Shown in pieces: positions 22,195 through 32,399 of a stretch of DNA of 64,000 nt. Position 1 is the stretch's first letter. Each line of letters opens with the position of its first letter. Origin of the DNA: Nageia nagi (lineage: Eukaryota; Pinophyta); contig JBITNC010000001.1 in the NCBI GenBank assembly GCA_050084985.1, forward strand, positions 143,344,001 to 143,408,000, read 5' to 3'. The translations under genes were made by a program, and so were the position numbers. The notes under the pieces are model-generated. The model was not told the origin of the DNA, searched no databases, and saw only the letters and a program-made list of their open reading frames with translations.

Positions 22195-24440
22195 AAATTG
22201 GTATTTTTATCCATGTACTATGTAAAATCTACATCAACGTATAAATAAATTACTCCATATAATTTATGATGGGATAGGTGATTAACTGCCTTATTGAAAA
22301 AATATTTCTTAAAGTCCTTCAATAACTGAAACATAATTTCCAACTTTTCGCAATGCTATCACAGAAGCAATTATTTATTATAAGCCTCCACATATTGGAA
22401 CATAGGTATTGTATTTGGGATATACCCCATTTTGTTCATCTTAGTTGATATGTTTTTCAATTTTTCATATATGTCCTCTACTTATGGGTGTGATTTGTCT
22501 CCTATAAGAAATGCATGTATGCTTTTATAAACTTAAATCCAAATAAATACAAGTATCTTCTTAATTCCTCTATCTTTGATGAATGCCATCACTTTTTAAA
22601 CATCATCCTAGTTACCGAATTCAATATAAATATTTGAAAAAAGAACATAATATGAAATATTTTTAGTCTCTAATAAAAAAGGATTGTTACCATAAATTCT
22701 TGTATTCATTATTATGTGATCAAAGAGCATTTACAGCCCTCATCCACTAGACCTACATGGTTGCATGCAAGTGTAACAAATACAAAGGTTATGCTATTCG
22801 AATTGGTTCCCAAGTGCCTTTTCAAATCAAAGAGTTTAAGGGTATCCTTGTTGCAGCCATGAATTATATATCATCTAATCATTGGATGTCCCATGGTAGC
22901 ATATACTAGAAAAATTATAGAAAAGGTTCAAGAGTTTGGCTTTAGTCATGATAATTTCATTTGCTTAATAGCCCCTAGAGCCTTATTAGGAAACACTTAC
23001 ATATCATGCAATTATTTGAGCATATGAGACTACATATTAGTGAGGTATTTTGTCAAATAATTCATGAAACCTTTAAACATATCTATTTTATTCATATCTT
23101 ATGATAATTGCAGTCAATGAGATTACATCTCAATGAGGCTTTTTATAAAATAATTCATATACCATTTCAATGTATCTATTTTATATATATCATACAATCA
23201 TTTTAGTCCATGATACTACATCTCAATGAGGTATTTTATTTAAAAATTCATAGACCCTTTCAATGTAAACATTTTATGCATATCCTATGGTCATTACAAT
23301 CCATAAAATCATGTCTCTATTATGCATCTTTTCAAATAATTTAGCTACATTATCTACACTTTCAAATTTTACATACATGTCTTATAGAACACTCATAATC
23401 ATAACATCTAATAAAAATATGCTTTTAAAGAGTTTTTTGTTACCTTGCTAATGATGTAGGATTACAAGAGTTGAACATACATATAAGAGCACATAGAGTA
23501 ATGAGTATGTAGTAAAAATAATATGCATTATGTCAATCAACTATCCATCTCTATAGAGTTGAATGAAACTAATATTCATATCATTTTGGTGGGTAAGTGA
23601 CAAGATTGCATGATTATGAAAATGAAAACAATAAAAACCATGGCCTTAAAAAGTAAAAGAAGGTGGATGTGGGTCTTATGGCCATGTATTTCTACCTTTG
23701 TTAATATATAATTTCGATTGTAAAGATTTAAAAAAATGTGAAGAGGATTTATTTGATGAAATGATGTCAAGATTCAAGGGTGCATTTTGTGATAGTGGTG
23801 GATTCTACCTCTATTAATAATATAATTTTACTTGTAGAGAGTGAATGGAATGTGAGGAGAGTTTCATTGCTAAAATTATATGAGGTTTTAAAGGTAAGGC
23901 TTCATAAGCATTATGATAATGGTGGATTCATGTATAATGATTCATGTTAGATATAATGTAATAAGAGATCCACCATTATAGGATCCACCTGTAAAGGATG
24001 CTCATGCCTTCTTCTAAGGATCCCATGGTGGTATCTGTTGGAAGAATGCCAAAAAAGGTTACATAGCTTGGCTTTACACTTGAGGCTTGCATCTACTTAA
24101 AAGTATCTAAAGCCTTCAAAAAATCCATCTTATACATATCTTAGTATCATTTCAATCAATGAAATTAGATATGCATCGATGAAATTGAGAGATGCATCTA
24201 TAATCATGGCTATCAAAGCACTCACAATCATAAGATTTGATGAAAAGCAATTTTCAATTACTCTTTAATAGAGGTTCATACATTCTTCTAGGGCTCCCAT
24301 TATGGGATATTTTGGAAGAATTTCACTAAAGGTTGTAGAGATTTAATTTACACTTAAGACTTGCATCTAGAGCCTTCAAAAAATCTATTTTGTGCATATA
24401 TTGTGATCATTACAATCTACAAAACTATATATATGCATTG
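22195..24440 (-). pseudogene. PPR protein of the PLS-DYW class, decayed
   Basis: Read on the minus strand from 24440 down. PPR blocks include SEILPKYPIMGALEECMNLY and NLMIVSALIAM. Three S-type repeats lie at exactly 93-bp spacing (31 codons; 23039, 23132, 23225), each reading like LFDKxPHxDVVSxTAII. Next comes NHVGLVDEGCK near 22750, an E/E+ region at 22420-22700 (FSNIYIEFGN, IKDRGIKKI, HAFLIGDKSHP, EDIYEKLKNISTKMNKMGYI), and a truncated DYW start (HCEKL near 22350). A non-coding stretch at 23440-23990 interrupts the repeats. Downstream, 22195-22260 matches the spacer of the 15-19 kb array. Such proteins edit or process organellar RNA. This copy has many stops. Confidence 0.8.
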
Positions 24441-24479
24441 TTGAAGGTTGTAAAAACACGTCTCACCCACACATTTCCC

Positions 24480-24734
24480 TTCCCACTAGTATTTTTCTTC
24501 TTTTTTGACATTTTAAGGATGATTTTTTGGAAGAAATTTGTAAACCACCTTTTTAGGGTTTTTAGATGGCAATTTTTTATGATGGTTTTAAGCTTCCTTC
24601 CATAGGATTTTAAAGGTAAATTTTAGACCATAACATAAAACCATCTCCTTAATGGTTTTTTTAAGGTAAATTTCAACCACCCAAATAAAACCATCATAAA
24701 TTTATCATTGTCTAAGCCTAATTTTGGTGTAGTG
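24480..24734. mobile_element. CACTA-type transposon, right end
   Basis: The stretch ends GCCTAATTTTGGTGTAGTG (24716-24734), the reverse complement of a classic CACTACACCAAAA terminal inverted repeat. It is preceded by subterminal blocks of the AAACCATC / GATGGTTTT type in both orientations. It abuts the LINE at 24735-24738, with AGA as a possible 3-bp target. No left end with the same repeat was found, so the body cannot be delimited. It could include the adjacent PPR pseudogene. Confidence 0.6.
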
Positions 24735-24737
24735 AGA

Positions 24738-27130
24738 GAAGGGAAATCTATGCCTTTCTAGGCTTTTTGGTTTAGAGGAAAACCAATTAAAATAAAGTAT
24801 CATTCCCAAATTTTCCATGCTTCTAAGACTTTTAGAGCTTGAATGATCCATTTGGCATAAAGAACCATACCTTTTTGTTTGCAGTCTAGTAATCCCATAC
24901 CACTTAACTCCCCAGGGATGTAGCAACTATGCTAAGCAACTTTATGAAATAATTTTTTCTTAGTGCTATTAGATCATAGGAAGTATCGTAGGAGCTTTTC
25001 AAGCCTATTATAACATGCTTGTGAAGGAAACCAACAAGAAAAATAGTATACATGGGAGGAAGCTAACACTTTCAAATATATTTACATAGGATTTTGTAAC
25101 TAAGGAAAGGTTATTTGACTTTCAATAGTCTAAATATTTTTCACCTTGTTGGTTACATAACTTCACAATTGGGAAGGAGATCAATAAAAAGAAAATAAAA
25201 TCCTAAGCTATTTAATTTTTTTTTTAGGGAGAATCCAATTCCATTGGAATAAAGTGAGCCATATGGGCTTGGGAAAAGGAGACTATTTATAGCAAAAGGT
25301 CTTCTTCTATTGAATGCTAGAACTGGAGGCCTTGCAAAAGGTTTCTAAAGATACTATTTCTTTAGAGATAGATTGCTCATGTTCTTGGATGGTAAGGAAG
25401 GATTCATCTATAAAATGACTATCATTGAGTTGAACATGGTTATTAGGTAGGGAAATCCCTTGAATATTTTCTTCAAAGGAATATCAGGCAAGGAGGTAAC
25501 CAAAAGATTTTGCTACTAGAATGTAGAGAGAGGATGCAAGAGGATAACTTTGTATTACACAGCAATTAATCCGTATGGTTTTTATTAAATGGTAATTATT
25601 CAAACAAAGGATTGTTTATATGTCATGAAATAATATTTGAACTACATTGATGAATTGAGGTCCATAACCCAAGCACTTCAACATGGAAAGAATGATCACC
25701 CAGTCAATTTGATCATAAGCTTTCTCAAAATAGATCTTAATAAAGAGGCCATGTCAATTATAAATGTGAGCCTATTTTATACCTTCCCATACTACAATAA
25801 CATTATCCAAGATGTATACATTTTAAATGAATCTAGTTTGCTTCAAGTGGACAATAATAGAAAGGAGATGTCGAAGAATTAAGTTAAGTAATTTAGCAAT
25901 AATATAGTTAACATTCAAGAGAGTGATAGGCAATAAATTGATAATGAGCTTTAGGTCCCTTTGCCTAGGAATAAATTTGATGAACACCATTATTGATGAG
26001 GTTACCAAGAGAGCTTGTGTGTCCTAGGGGATTCACTTTTTAAAAAAACCTTCAAAACACATGTGAATATGAGATTCTTAAAAAAACCCTATTTTTAAAA
26101 TTTATCACCTCCCCTTTAAATTTATTAAACCGCTAATGATAAACCCCTATATAATAAATAATAACCCTTTTTTAAAACTTATCAATTTTTTTTTTTTAAA
26201 AAAGAATCAATTTTTAATACCCACCACCATCAACTATGGACCCCCGCCCCCCTTAACCACTCCATCCCCTTTTTTTTACCAGTATAATATTTTGCATGAA
26301 TTTTAAATAACCTTTCCCCCTCCTCTTACAAAATACATTTCGATATACCAATAGCTCATATAGATATCAAAAATAGCCCTTATATTTTCACATGTGGTAT
26401 TTACCATTTCCTAACGATGAATCCCTCGGGTTGTGTGTAAGGCATCTAGATAGACATTGTGTAAATTTGGACCAACAAACTCCCTATAGGAAATGTAGAA
26501 TTCATAAGGGAAAGCATTTAGACCAAGGGCCTTACAATCCACCATTTGGTAAAGAGCTTTCTCCAACTCTTTAAGGGAAATGGGTTTGTCACACTCAATT
26601 TGAAGAAATAATAAGAGACGAGATGCTACCACATCTTTACATCAATGCAAAGTCAAATATTTTTCTAAGGTATACGATTGAATTGCAAACACTTGCACAT
26701 AGTGTTGAATGAAGGAATTGGCTATCTCAACTAGAGAGGTCAACCTGATACCATTTTCATAAATAGCTTTGAATTAGATAGCTTGCGTCGAAGGTCTTAA
26801 TATCTGAAAGAATTCATTAGAGACCTTATCTTGAATCTTGAGCTAGTGCAAGCGAGCCTTACTTTGAGTTCCCTTGGCTTCATATAATTCCACCAACTTG
26901 AGCTCATGTTTGATTTGTACAACATGGGATTACAAGTGATAGCTTAAAGGATATGACTCTAGACAAATAGAAGCTTTGACAAGCTCATTTGTTAGAGTTG
27001 AGGTGGAACGATAATAGAATTGAAAAATTTCTTACATAGCTTGCAAATAAGAGGAGACATGTGAAAAATTGTATCATTCGACCATGCAATCTATCGTGTC
27101 TCTTTTGAAGTTCTGGGGACTAGGTTCTAC
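24738..27130 (-). pseudogene. L1-type LINE ORF2 fragment (reverse transcriptase)
   Basis: Minus-strand reading, N to C, from about 27130: a linker (GTQSKARLHWLKIQDKVSNE), then RT block 1 (KPISLKELEKALYQMVD, PYEFYISYREFVGPNLHNVY), then FIPRQRDLKLIINLLPITLL and LRHLLSIIVHLKQTRFI. The catalytic FADD box near 25400 reads HFIDE, so it is degenerate. After it come LETFCKASSSSIQ and a C-terminal stretch with WKSxxLS-like and GLGLxDCKxQG-like residues. The N-terminal endonuclease is missing, and the 3' end is cut by the CACTA end at 24734. It is interrupted by the MITE at 26023-26430. Confidence 0.85.
26023..26430. mobile_element. 408-bp MITE with 8-bp target duplication
   Basis: TTGTGTGT flanks both ends (26015-26022 and 26431-26438). 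The ends form a 13-bp imperfect inverted repeat: CCTAGGGGATTCA on the left and, reversed, CCCGAGGGATTCA on the right, 10 of 13 matching. Removing the insert and one TTGTGTGT joins the LINE in frame through LDALHTSSLGNLINNG, as the family predicts. An 8-bp duplication with short repeats fits hAT-type non-autonomous elements. The inside is non-coding with C-rich runs near 26240. Confidence 0.85.
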
Positions 27131-29089
27131 ACTCTTGCACAAATTATCGTACATCCTAATAATATCGTAGTTCTATTAAAAATGATAAAAAATCAATTCA
27201 ATAGTATGCCAACTTCATCTCTATAAAACCAAAGAAAAATGGAAATTCTCATAGTTATACTTTGTACTATTTTCAACCATTTTTAATAAATTCTTGATTG
27301 TTCAAATATATGAATTCTTTTCTCATCAAAACTCTTTAATTAAATATAAATTAATATGATAAATTTTCAATTTTAAAAATATAACTACTTTATCTTAAAA
27401 CTAAAAAAATAAATAATTATTATATATAATATAATATTTATTCAATTAATTTATAAAAATAAATTTATTTTGTTTGATCATCATTCTTTTATATATATAT
27501 ATATATATATATATGTAATACTTGTGAATAGAAGCTTCTCCTTAACCACTTTCTTATGGAGAGTAAGTAGCAACTTAATTTTATTAACACGGTGTACAAA
27601 ACTCTTTTTTAACTTGCGAAACTCAGTGACTCCTCATCTTTTTCTATGTAAAACCCTATTTTCGTCGGTAGCACCTAAATCTATCACTTAATAAAAGGAA
27701 ACGTAATGACATGAAATTCCCGCAATGCGTGGCTTACAGGGAAGCATATCCAGCCTGTGCATCTTGAAAGCTTCGGACAAAGATTGTGCGATTTTTCTTA
27801 AGATTTTTTATTCATTAAACCTGAATTCTGAATTAGCAGGCTGGATATGCTTTACATGCCGTATATGCTCATGTGTTGGGGATAAGATTTTATGTGGGAA
27901 GATGCGATTGTCAAAAAGAGAACTACGCAAGTTTCCTGTCAAATAAGATTTGTCTTTCGTCTTTTTCTTCTCCAAATTTCTGAATGGGACACCAACTGTT
28001 CGACCTGAGTCAAGTGCATATACTTACCCACGACGCGCATTTGACAAATTTCTGAATTGGACACCAAAGATGCAAACAAGGACCACAACATCGTAATCGT
28101 GGGAAGGCAATTGAAACATTATCCTTCTTCTTCATAGCAAGATGGGGCTTCAAACGAAGGGAAGGCATTGTTTTGCAGGTTCAAATCATGATGTGCTGAT
28201 TGGACTCAAGAAAATAAAAGGCAAACTTCACCGTGAAAATCAGTTGAACACAAGGCATACGCTCGACAGTCTTCAGGCAGTCGCATTCACTGAAACGTAC
28301 TGCTATGACGGTCTCCGGCCCAACAGTTTCCGTAAAAATTATGTGTTGTTCTAATAACATAAAAAGTACTGGGCTGTTGGTGTCTTGTGAGGTATTGGAC
28401 TGTTTTACAATGAAATGGGTTTTGTTTTTTAACAGTGGAATCCACTTCTATCATATTACAACTCAATTTGAGGTCCAAATAATATAATGCTTATATTGAA
28501 CAAGATAATGTTGTATATAATACATATCATAAACTATGAAAAATAAGTAATAGGTTGAGTACTAGCTTAGCTTAAAAGTGGATTCGTGTTATATGGATGG
28601 TAAATTTAATGATCTTGGAAATTAATAATTTTATTTAGTGTGAGCAAATTAAATTATTATAGTAGAAATAAAATCAAGCATGTAACATAAGAAGAAACAT
28701 CAAGATTTGATGAGGTTCACGCAATATAATTTGAGTTATGTTTCAGAGAAAGCATCAATATTATTTGTAATTATTGCATTCACAGCAAATATAGATCTTG
28801 TAACAAAAATAACTGTAACACCCTTTTCCCATCCATTTACAAACTTCTCAAACATAAGTTTCTTCTCACTCACAAAACCATAATCACTCAGATTACAACA
28901 TTCCTCTTTTTCACTCAACAGAAGGAATACACAATTACCGGTTTACAATTCCAACATTACCATACAGTTGCATAAACGTACACAGTAGGTTAATATTTAT
29001 ATTTCACATCAATAACAATAATGATCTATTGTTAGAACAAACTTTGACATTTTTAATCAAATTTTGCAAAACCACCACTTAAACCTGCC
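27131..29089. other. Intergenic DNA upstream of the receptor kinase
   Basis: It contains a (TA)n microsatellite at 27489-27514 and a perfect 16-bp inverted repeat (AAGCATATCCAGCCTG at 27742-27757, complement at 27837-27852). A 23-bp near-exact direct repeat (CAAATTTCTGAAT-GGACACCAA type) lies at 27972 and 28044. From about 27700 to 28350 base composition is less AT-rich than its surroundings, but the short overlapping open frames at 28142-28487 show no recognisable family. They may be part of a lost gene or of the promoter. Confidence 0.5.
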
Positions 29090-29223
29090 AGACTTCACCG
29101 TTTTGCCTTGATTGTTCTCAGCGCGCCATTAAGATACTCAAGACCGCGTGGTGATTGGTGATTCCATTTAGAACATCCCTTTAGTGGCGCGCCGAGAACA
29201 ATCAAGGCAAAACGGTGAAGTCT
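29090..29223. repeat. 39-bp near-perfect inverted repeat, 56-nt loop
   Basis: The left arm 29090-29128 begins AGACTTCACCGTTTTGCC and ends GCGCGCCA. The right arm 29185-29223 is its reverse complement with one mismatch (38 of 39). Both arms are much more GC-rich than the local DNA. A second small inverted pair (TCCATTTAGA near 29163, TCTAAATGGA at 29221) overlaps the right arm. It lies about 330 bp before the receptor-kinase start codon, so it could be a hairpin in the promoter or 5' leader, or the remains of a small foldback transposon. Confidence 0.9.
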
Positions 29224-29555
29224 AAATGGAAGAAATTATAGAAAACTAGTGGTCTTATTGAGGAGTTAACAACTAGCTTGCTGACTTGTCGATGTTGTTT
29301 TGGATCCATCTGGCACTCTACGTGGAGGTTCAAAGTTAGGGTGCACGACTATATGGCCCTCTCGCATAAATCGGTCACTTAACATACTACTGTCCATGGA
29401 TTACGCCATTAAGTTATGCCCGCCATTCAGTTTTCTGGACCTCTTTTTTTTCTGGAAGAATGTTGGTGGAGAATCGGGCTTCACAAACACAACAATCTAG
29501 AGCCAGAACATTAAAGTGTTCGAGCATTGGGTTTCATTTTGTTTTAAAAGAGATA

Positions 29556-31604
29556 ATGCCGTCTCTTAAGAAATTGATTACATTTTCTGTTTCGCTGATG
29601 CTGTCATGGCCGTTGGTTGCCACCAAGACCTTCATCTTCAATAAGTTCAACAAATCAAGTATATTGTTGATAGAGGATGCTTTGATAAAATCTGAACAAG
29701 TTCTCACCCTTACAAATCATTCTGGGCTTTTACTTGGTCGAGCTCTATACCCTACCCCAATAACACTGAAGACAAGTAATTTTAGTAATACAGTAGTTTC
29801 TTTCAGCACTACCTTTGTGTTCTCAATTGTGAGTCCTCCTCCAGGCCCTGGTGGGCATGGGCTGGCTTTCATCATGACTCCTTCCAAGTCTCTCAATGGC
29901 GCCATGAAATCCATGTACCTTGGATTATTCAATATTACGACCAATGGACTTGAATCGAACCATTTATTTGCAGTGGAGTTCGACACACATTTGGACGTTG
30001 GATATGGGGATATCGATGACAACCATGTTGGCGTGGATCTTAACAGCCTTACGTCATTAGATTCTCAGCCTGCAGGCTATTGGACTGACGGAAAAATTCA
30101 GAAATTGAATCTAAAAAGTGGAGAGAATATGCAAGTCTGGATCGATTACGAACATTTTCGGGACCAGCTTACTGTCACTCTTGCGTTAGCCGGGATGGAG
30201 AAGCCTACCAAGCCACTGCTATCACTACGAAATTTCAATCTTTCTGGAGCTTTGACAGAAGAGATGTACGTGGGGTTTTCGTCTTCTACGGGATCCACAA
30301 ACGTTGAAAATCATTATATTCTCCGCTGGAGCTTCAGCTTGGACGGTGAGGCGCCGGTTCTTGATCTCTCCGGTCTCCCCTCTTTTATCAAAAAGAAGCC
30401 CATCACTGAATCCGGCAGATTCAAAGCGGGTATTGCTCTAGCATCCGTTATTGCCCTTATGGTCCCTGTTTTCTATCTATTCTGTTGGCTGAGGAAGCGG
30501 AGGATCAGAGAATCTATTGAGGCGTGGGAGTTGGAGTATTGGCCTCACAGGATTTCCTACAACGAGCTAGTTGCCGCCACACAAGGGTTCCGAGATGGGC
30601 AGATCGTGGGTTATGGGGGTTTCGGTCGTGTTTACAAGGGCATTCTTCCCAGAAAAGGCGTCGAAGTTGCAGTGAAATGCATCACGAAGGATTCCACGGA
30701 CGGAATGAAGGAATTTATCGCTGAAATTTCCAGTGTTGGTCGTCTCCAGCACAGGAACCTCGTCCAACTACGAGGATGGTGCAAAAAGAATAATCAGCTC
30801 TTCCTCGTCTATGATTTCATGCCAAACGGAAGCCTTGATAAGATGATATTCGGGAACCCAAAGGAAGTTCTCCCCTGGTCTCAACGCTACTCTATCCTCA
30901 AGGATATAGGGACGGGGCTCTTGTATCTTCACGAGCAATGGGATCAGAAGGTTGTTCACAGAGACGTCAAGTCCAGCAATGTGTTGCTTGATTCGGACTT
31001 CAATGCCAAGTTGGGGGATTTTGGGCTTGCTCGTCTATATGACCATACCCAAAATCCACAAACAACTCGGGTAGTTGGAACTGTCGGATATATTGCACCG
31101 GAAGTTACCAGCACAGGCAAAGTATCTTCGAGCTCTGATGCATTCAGCTTTGGGATCGTTGTACTTGAAGTTGCGTGTGGAAGAAGACCGATTGATCAAT
31201 CCAAGGGTCCGGACGAAGTTGTTCTGCTAGATTGGGTGAGGTTTTTGCATAAAAGGGGAAAACTGCTGGATTCTGTGGATCCAAATCTCAATGGAGACTA
31301 CGACACAGAGGAGGTGGAGAGAGTGCTGAAAGTGGGGCTTTATTGTTCTCATCCTCAAGCGGAATCAAGGCTTAGCATCAGAACAGCGCTACAGATACTG
31401 GAAGGGGAAGCTCCACTTCCAGGCGATGAGATCCCCTCCCCATCTCCATCGGGAATGAATTCTGAGCAATACGGCTATATTTTCCATGCAAGAGATGAGG
31501 CCGAATCATCAGTATTACAATTTGCTCCGAAGTTCGGAGATTGCGAAACCAGTTCAGCAAGCGGAGGTTATATGGAAGATTCCGATTACCAGGTAGGCAG
31601 ATAG
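29556..31604 (+). CDS. L-type lectin-domain receptor-like serine/threonine kinase
   Basis: Predicted single-pass plasma-membrane receptor kinase of 682 residues with no intron. Residues 1-23 form a signal peptide (hydrophobic LITFSVSLMLSWPLVA). Residues 24 to about 265 are a legume-lectin domain with FVFSI, GHGLAFIM, the metal-site segment VEFDT...DIDDNHVGVD, and a YVGFSSSTG block. About 289-312 is the transmembrane helix (IALASVIALMVPVFYLFCW) followed by RKRR. About 345-617 is the kinase: GYGGFG loop, VAVK lysine near 373, HRDVKSSN near 467, DFG near 486, APE near 514. The Arg in HRD marks an RD kinase. The usual SDVFSFG reads SDAFSFG. An in-frame ATG at 29460 would add 32 residues, but the second Met gives the proper signal peptide. 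Members of the family take part in defence and stress sensing; the ligand is unknown. Confidence 0.95.
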   Translation: MPSLKKLITFSVSLMLSWPLVATKTFIFNKFNKSSILLIEDALIKSEQVLTLTNHSGLLLGRALYPTPITLKTSNFSNTVVSFSTTFVFSIVSPPPGPGGHGLAFIMTPSKSLNGAMKSMYLGLFNITTNGLESNHLFAVEFDTHLDVGYGDIDDNHVGVDLNSLTSLDSQPAGYWTDGKIQKLNLKSGENMQVWIDYEHFRDQLTVTLALAGMEKPTKPLLSLRNFNLSGALTEEMYVGFSSSTGSTNVENHYILRWSFSLDGEAPVLDLSGLPSFIKKKPITESGRFKAGIALASVIALMVPVFYLFCWLRKRRIRESIEAWELEYWPHRISYNELVAATQGFRDGQIVGYGGFGRVYKGILPRKGVEVAVKCITKDSTDGMKEFIAEISSVGRLQHRNLVQLRGWCKKNNQLFLVYDFMPNGSLDKMIFGNPKEVLPWSQRYSILKDIGTGLLYLHEQWDQKVVHRDVKSSNVLLDSDFNAKLGDFGLARLYDHTQNPQTTRVVGTVGYIAPEVTSTGKVSSSSDAFSFGIVVLEVACGRRPIDQSKGPDEVVLLDWVRFLHKRGKLLDSVDPNLNGDYDTEEVERVLKVGLYCSHPQAESRLSIRTALQILEGEAPLPGDEIPSPSPSGMNSEQYGYIFHARDEAESSVLQFAPKFGDCETSSASGGYMEDSDYQVGR

Positions 31605-31920
31605 GCGAATCATTAAGATAACAGATGGTTTTGTAAATGTCTCTTCTGTTTACATTCTTCTTGTACGTTAGATTTAGTTAAGCTTCAACATTCCCTTGGT
31701 TTAGGAGTTTATTAACAGTTTGATACGTTTTCCCCCTCGGCATGCAAATATTAGATGTTTTTATTTTTAAATATGTGTTTTTTTTTTTTTTAAATGTGTT
31801 TTTTTTGCATGTGTAATAGCTTTTTGCATTACTTAATTTCTGGTTTGTATTCTATACAGTTACTTTAGAGTGTTATAATTAGATTGATTGATTAGTTTCG
31901 AATTTAATAAAAAAAAGGTT
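31605..31920 (+). other. Likely 3' UTR of the receptor kinase
   Basis: AT-rich with T runs. An AATAAA at 31906-31911, about 300 bp after the stop, could serve in polyadenylation, as could the TTTGTAAATGT stretch near 31632. No transcript evidence is available. Confidence 0.35.
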
Positions 31921-32015
31921 AACAACATATATTTAGTTGATGTCGAATGTGAGGGAGTAATAGTCAAAGGGAGAGATGATATAAACTAAAGGAAGGTTAA
32001 TCTAGGTCTTTGTGT

Positions 32016-32106
32016 TCATAATTGAGTTTATCTTAATAAGTATTCAGATTTGATTGGAATCATAATTGAATTTATCTTAATAAGTATTCACAAATTTTAT
32101 TGGAAT
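32016..32106. repeat. Two tandem copies of a 44-bp unit
   Basis: Units starting TCATAATTGA[G/A]TTTATC begin at 32016 and 32060 and share CTTAATAAGTATTCA. Confidence 0.75.
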
Positions 32107-32318
32107 CATAAATATTGATTTTAAAAAATAAATATTTAGTAAAAATTAGATGTTAAGTTTTATTTTATATTATTTTAGATTCAAAAAAAAATTAATAAAA
32201 TTCTTAGATAAAAAAAAAGATATATATATAAGGGGAGAATAGATAATTAGTTATGGGTGCAAGTAAGAAGTTGGGTCCACTTTGAGAGGAAATGTAGAGT
32301 AAAAATTCGAGGTCAAAA

Positions 32319-32372
32319 ATATCGAGATCCCGATATAGGTTGTCAACTAAGCCTATATTGGGATCTTGATAT
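32319..32372. repeat. 21-bp inverted repeat
   Basis: The arms 32319-32339 and 32352-32372 (GATCCCGATATAGG core) match at 19 of 21 positions with a 12-nt loop. Possible small hairpin. No function can be assigned. Confidence 0.7.
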
Positions 32373-32399
32373 CTTAAAGATAGATCCCTGTCATAAGTT

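Noticed and set aside
28142-28487. Two overlapping short open frames upstream of the receptor kinase
   Set aside because: Composition is gene-like but neither frame matches a known family or has a convincing start context. Kept only as a note in the intergenic entry.
29717-30022. Minus-strand open frame of 101 codons within the receptor kinase
   Set aside because: Antisense shadow of the lectin-domain coding region, with no independent signal. The same holds for the frames at 30524-30767, 30768-30959 and 31378-31560.
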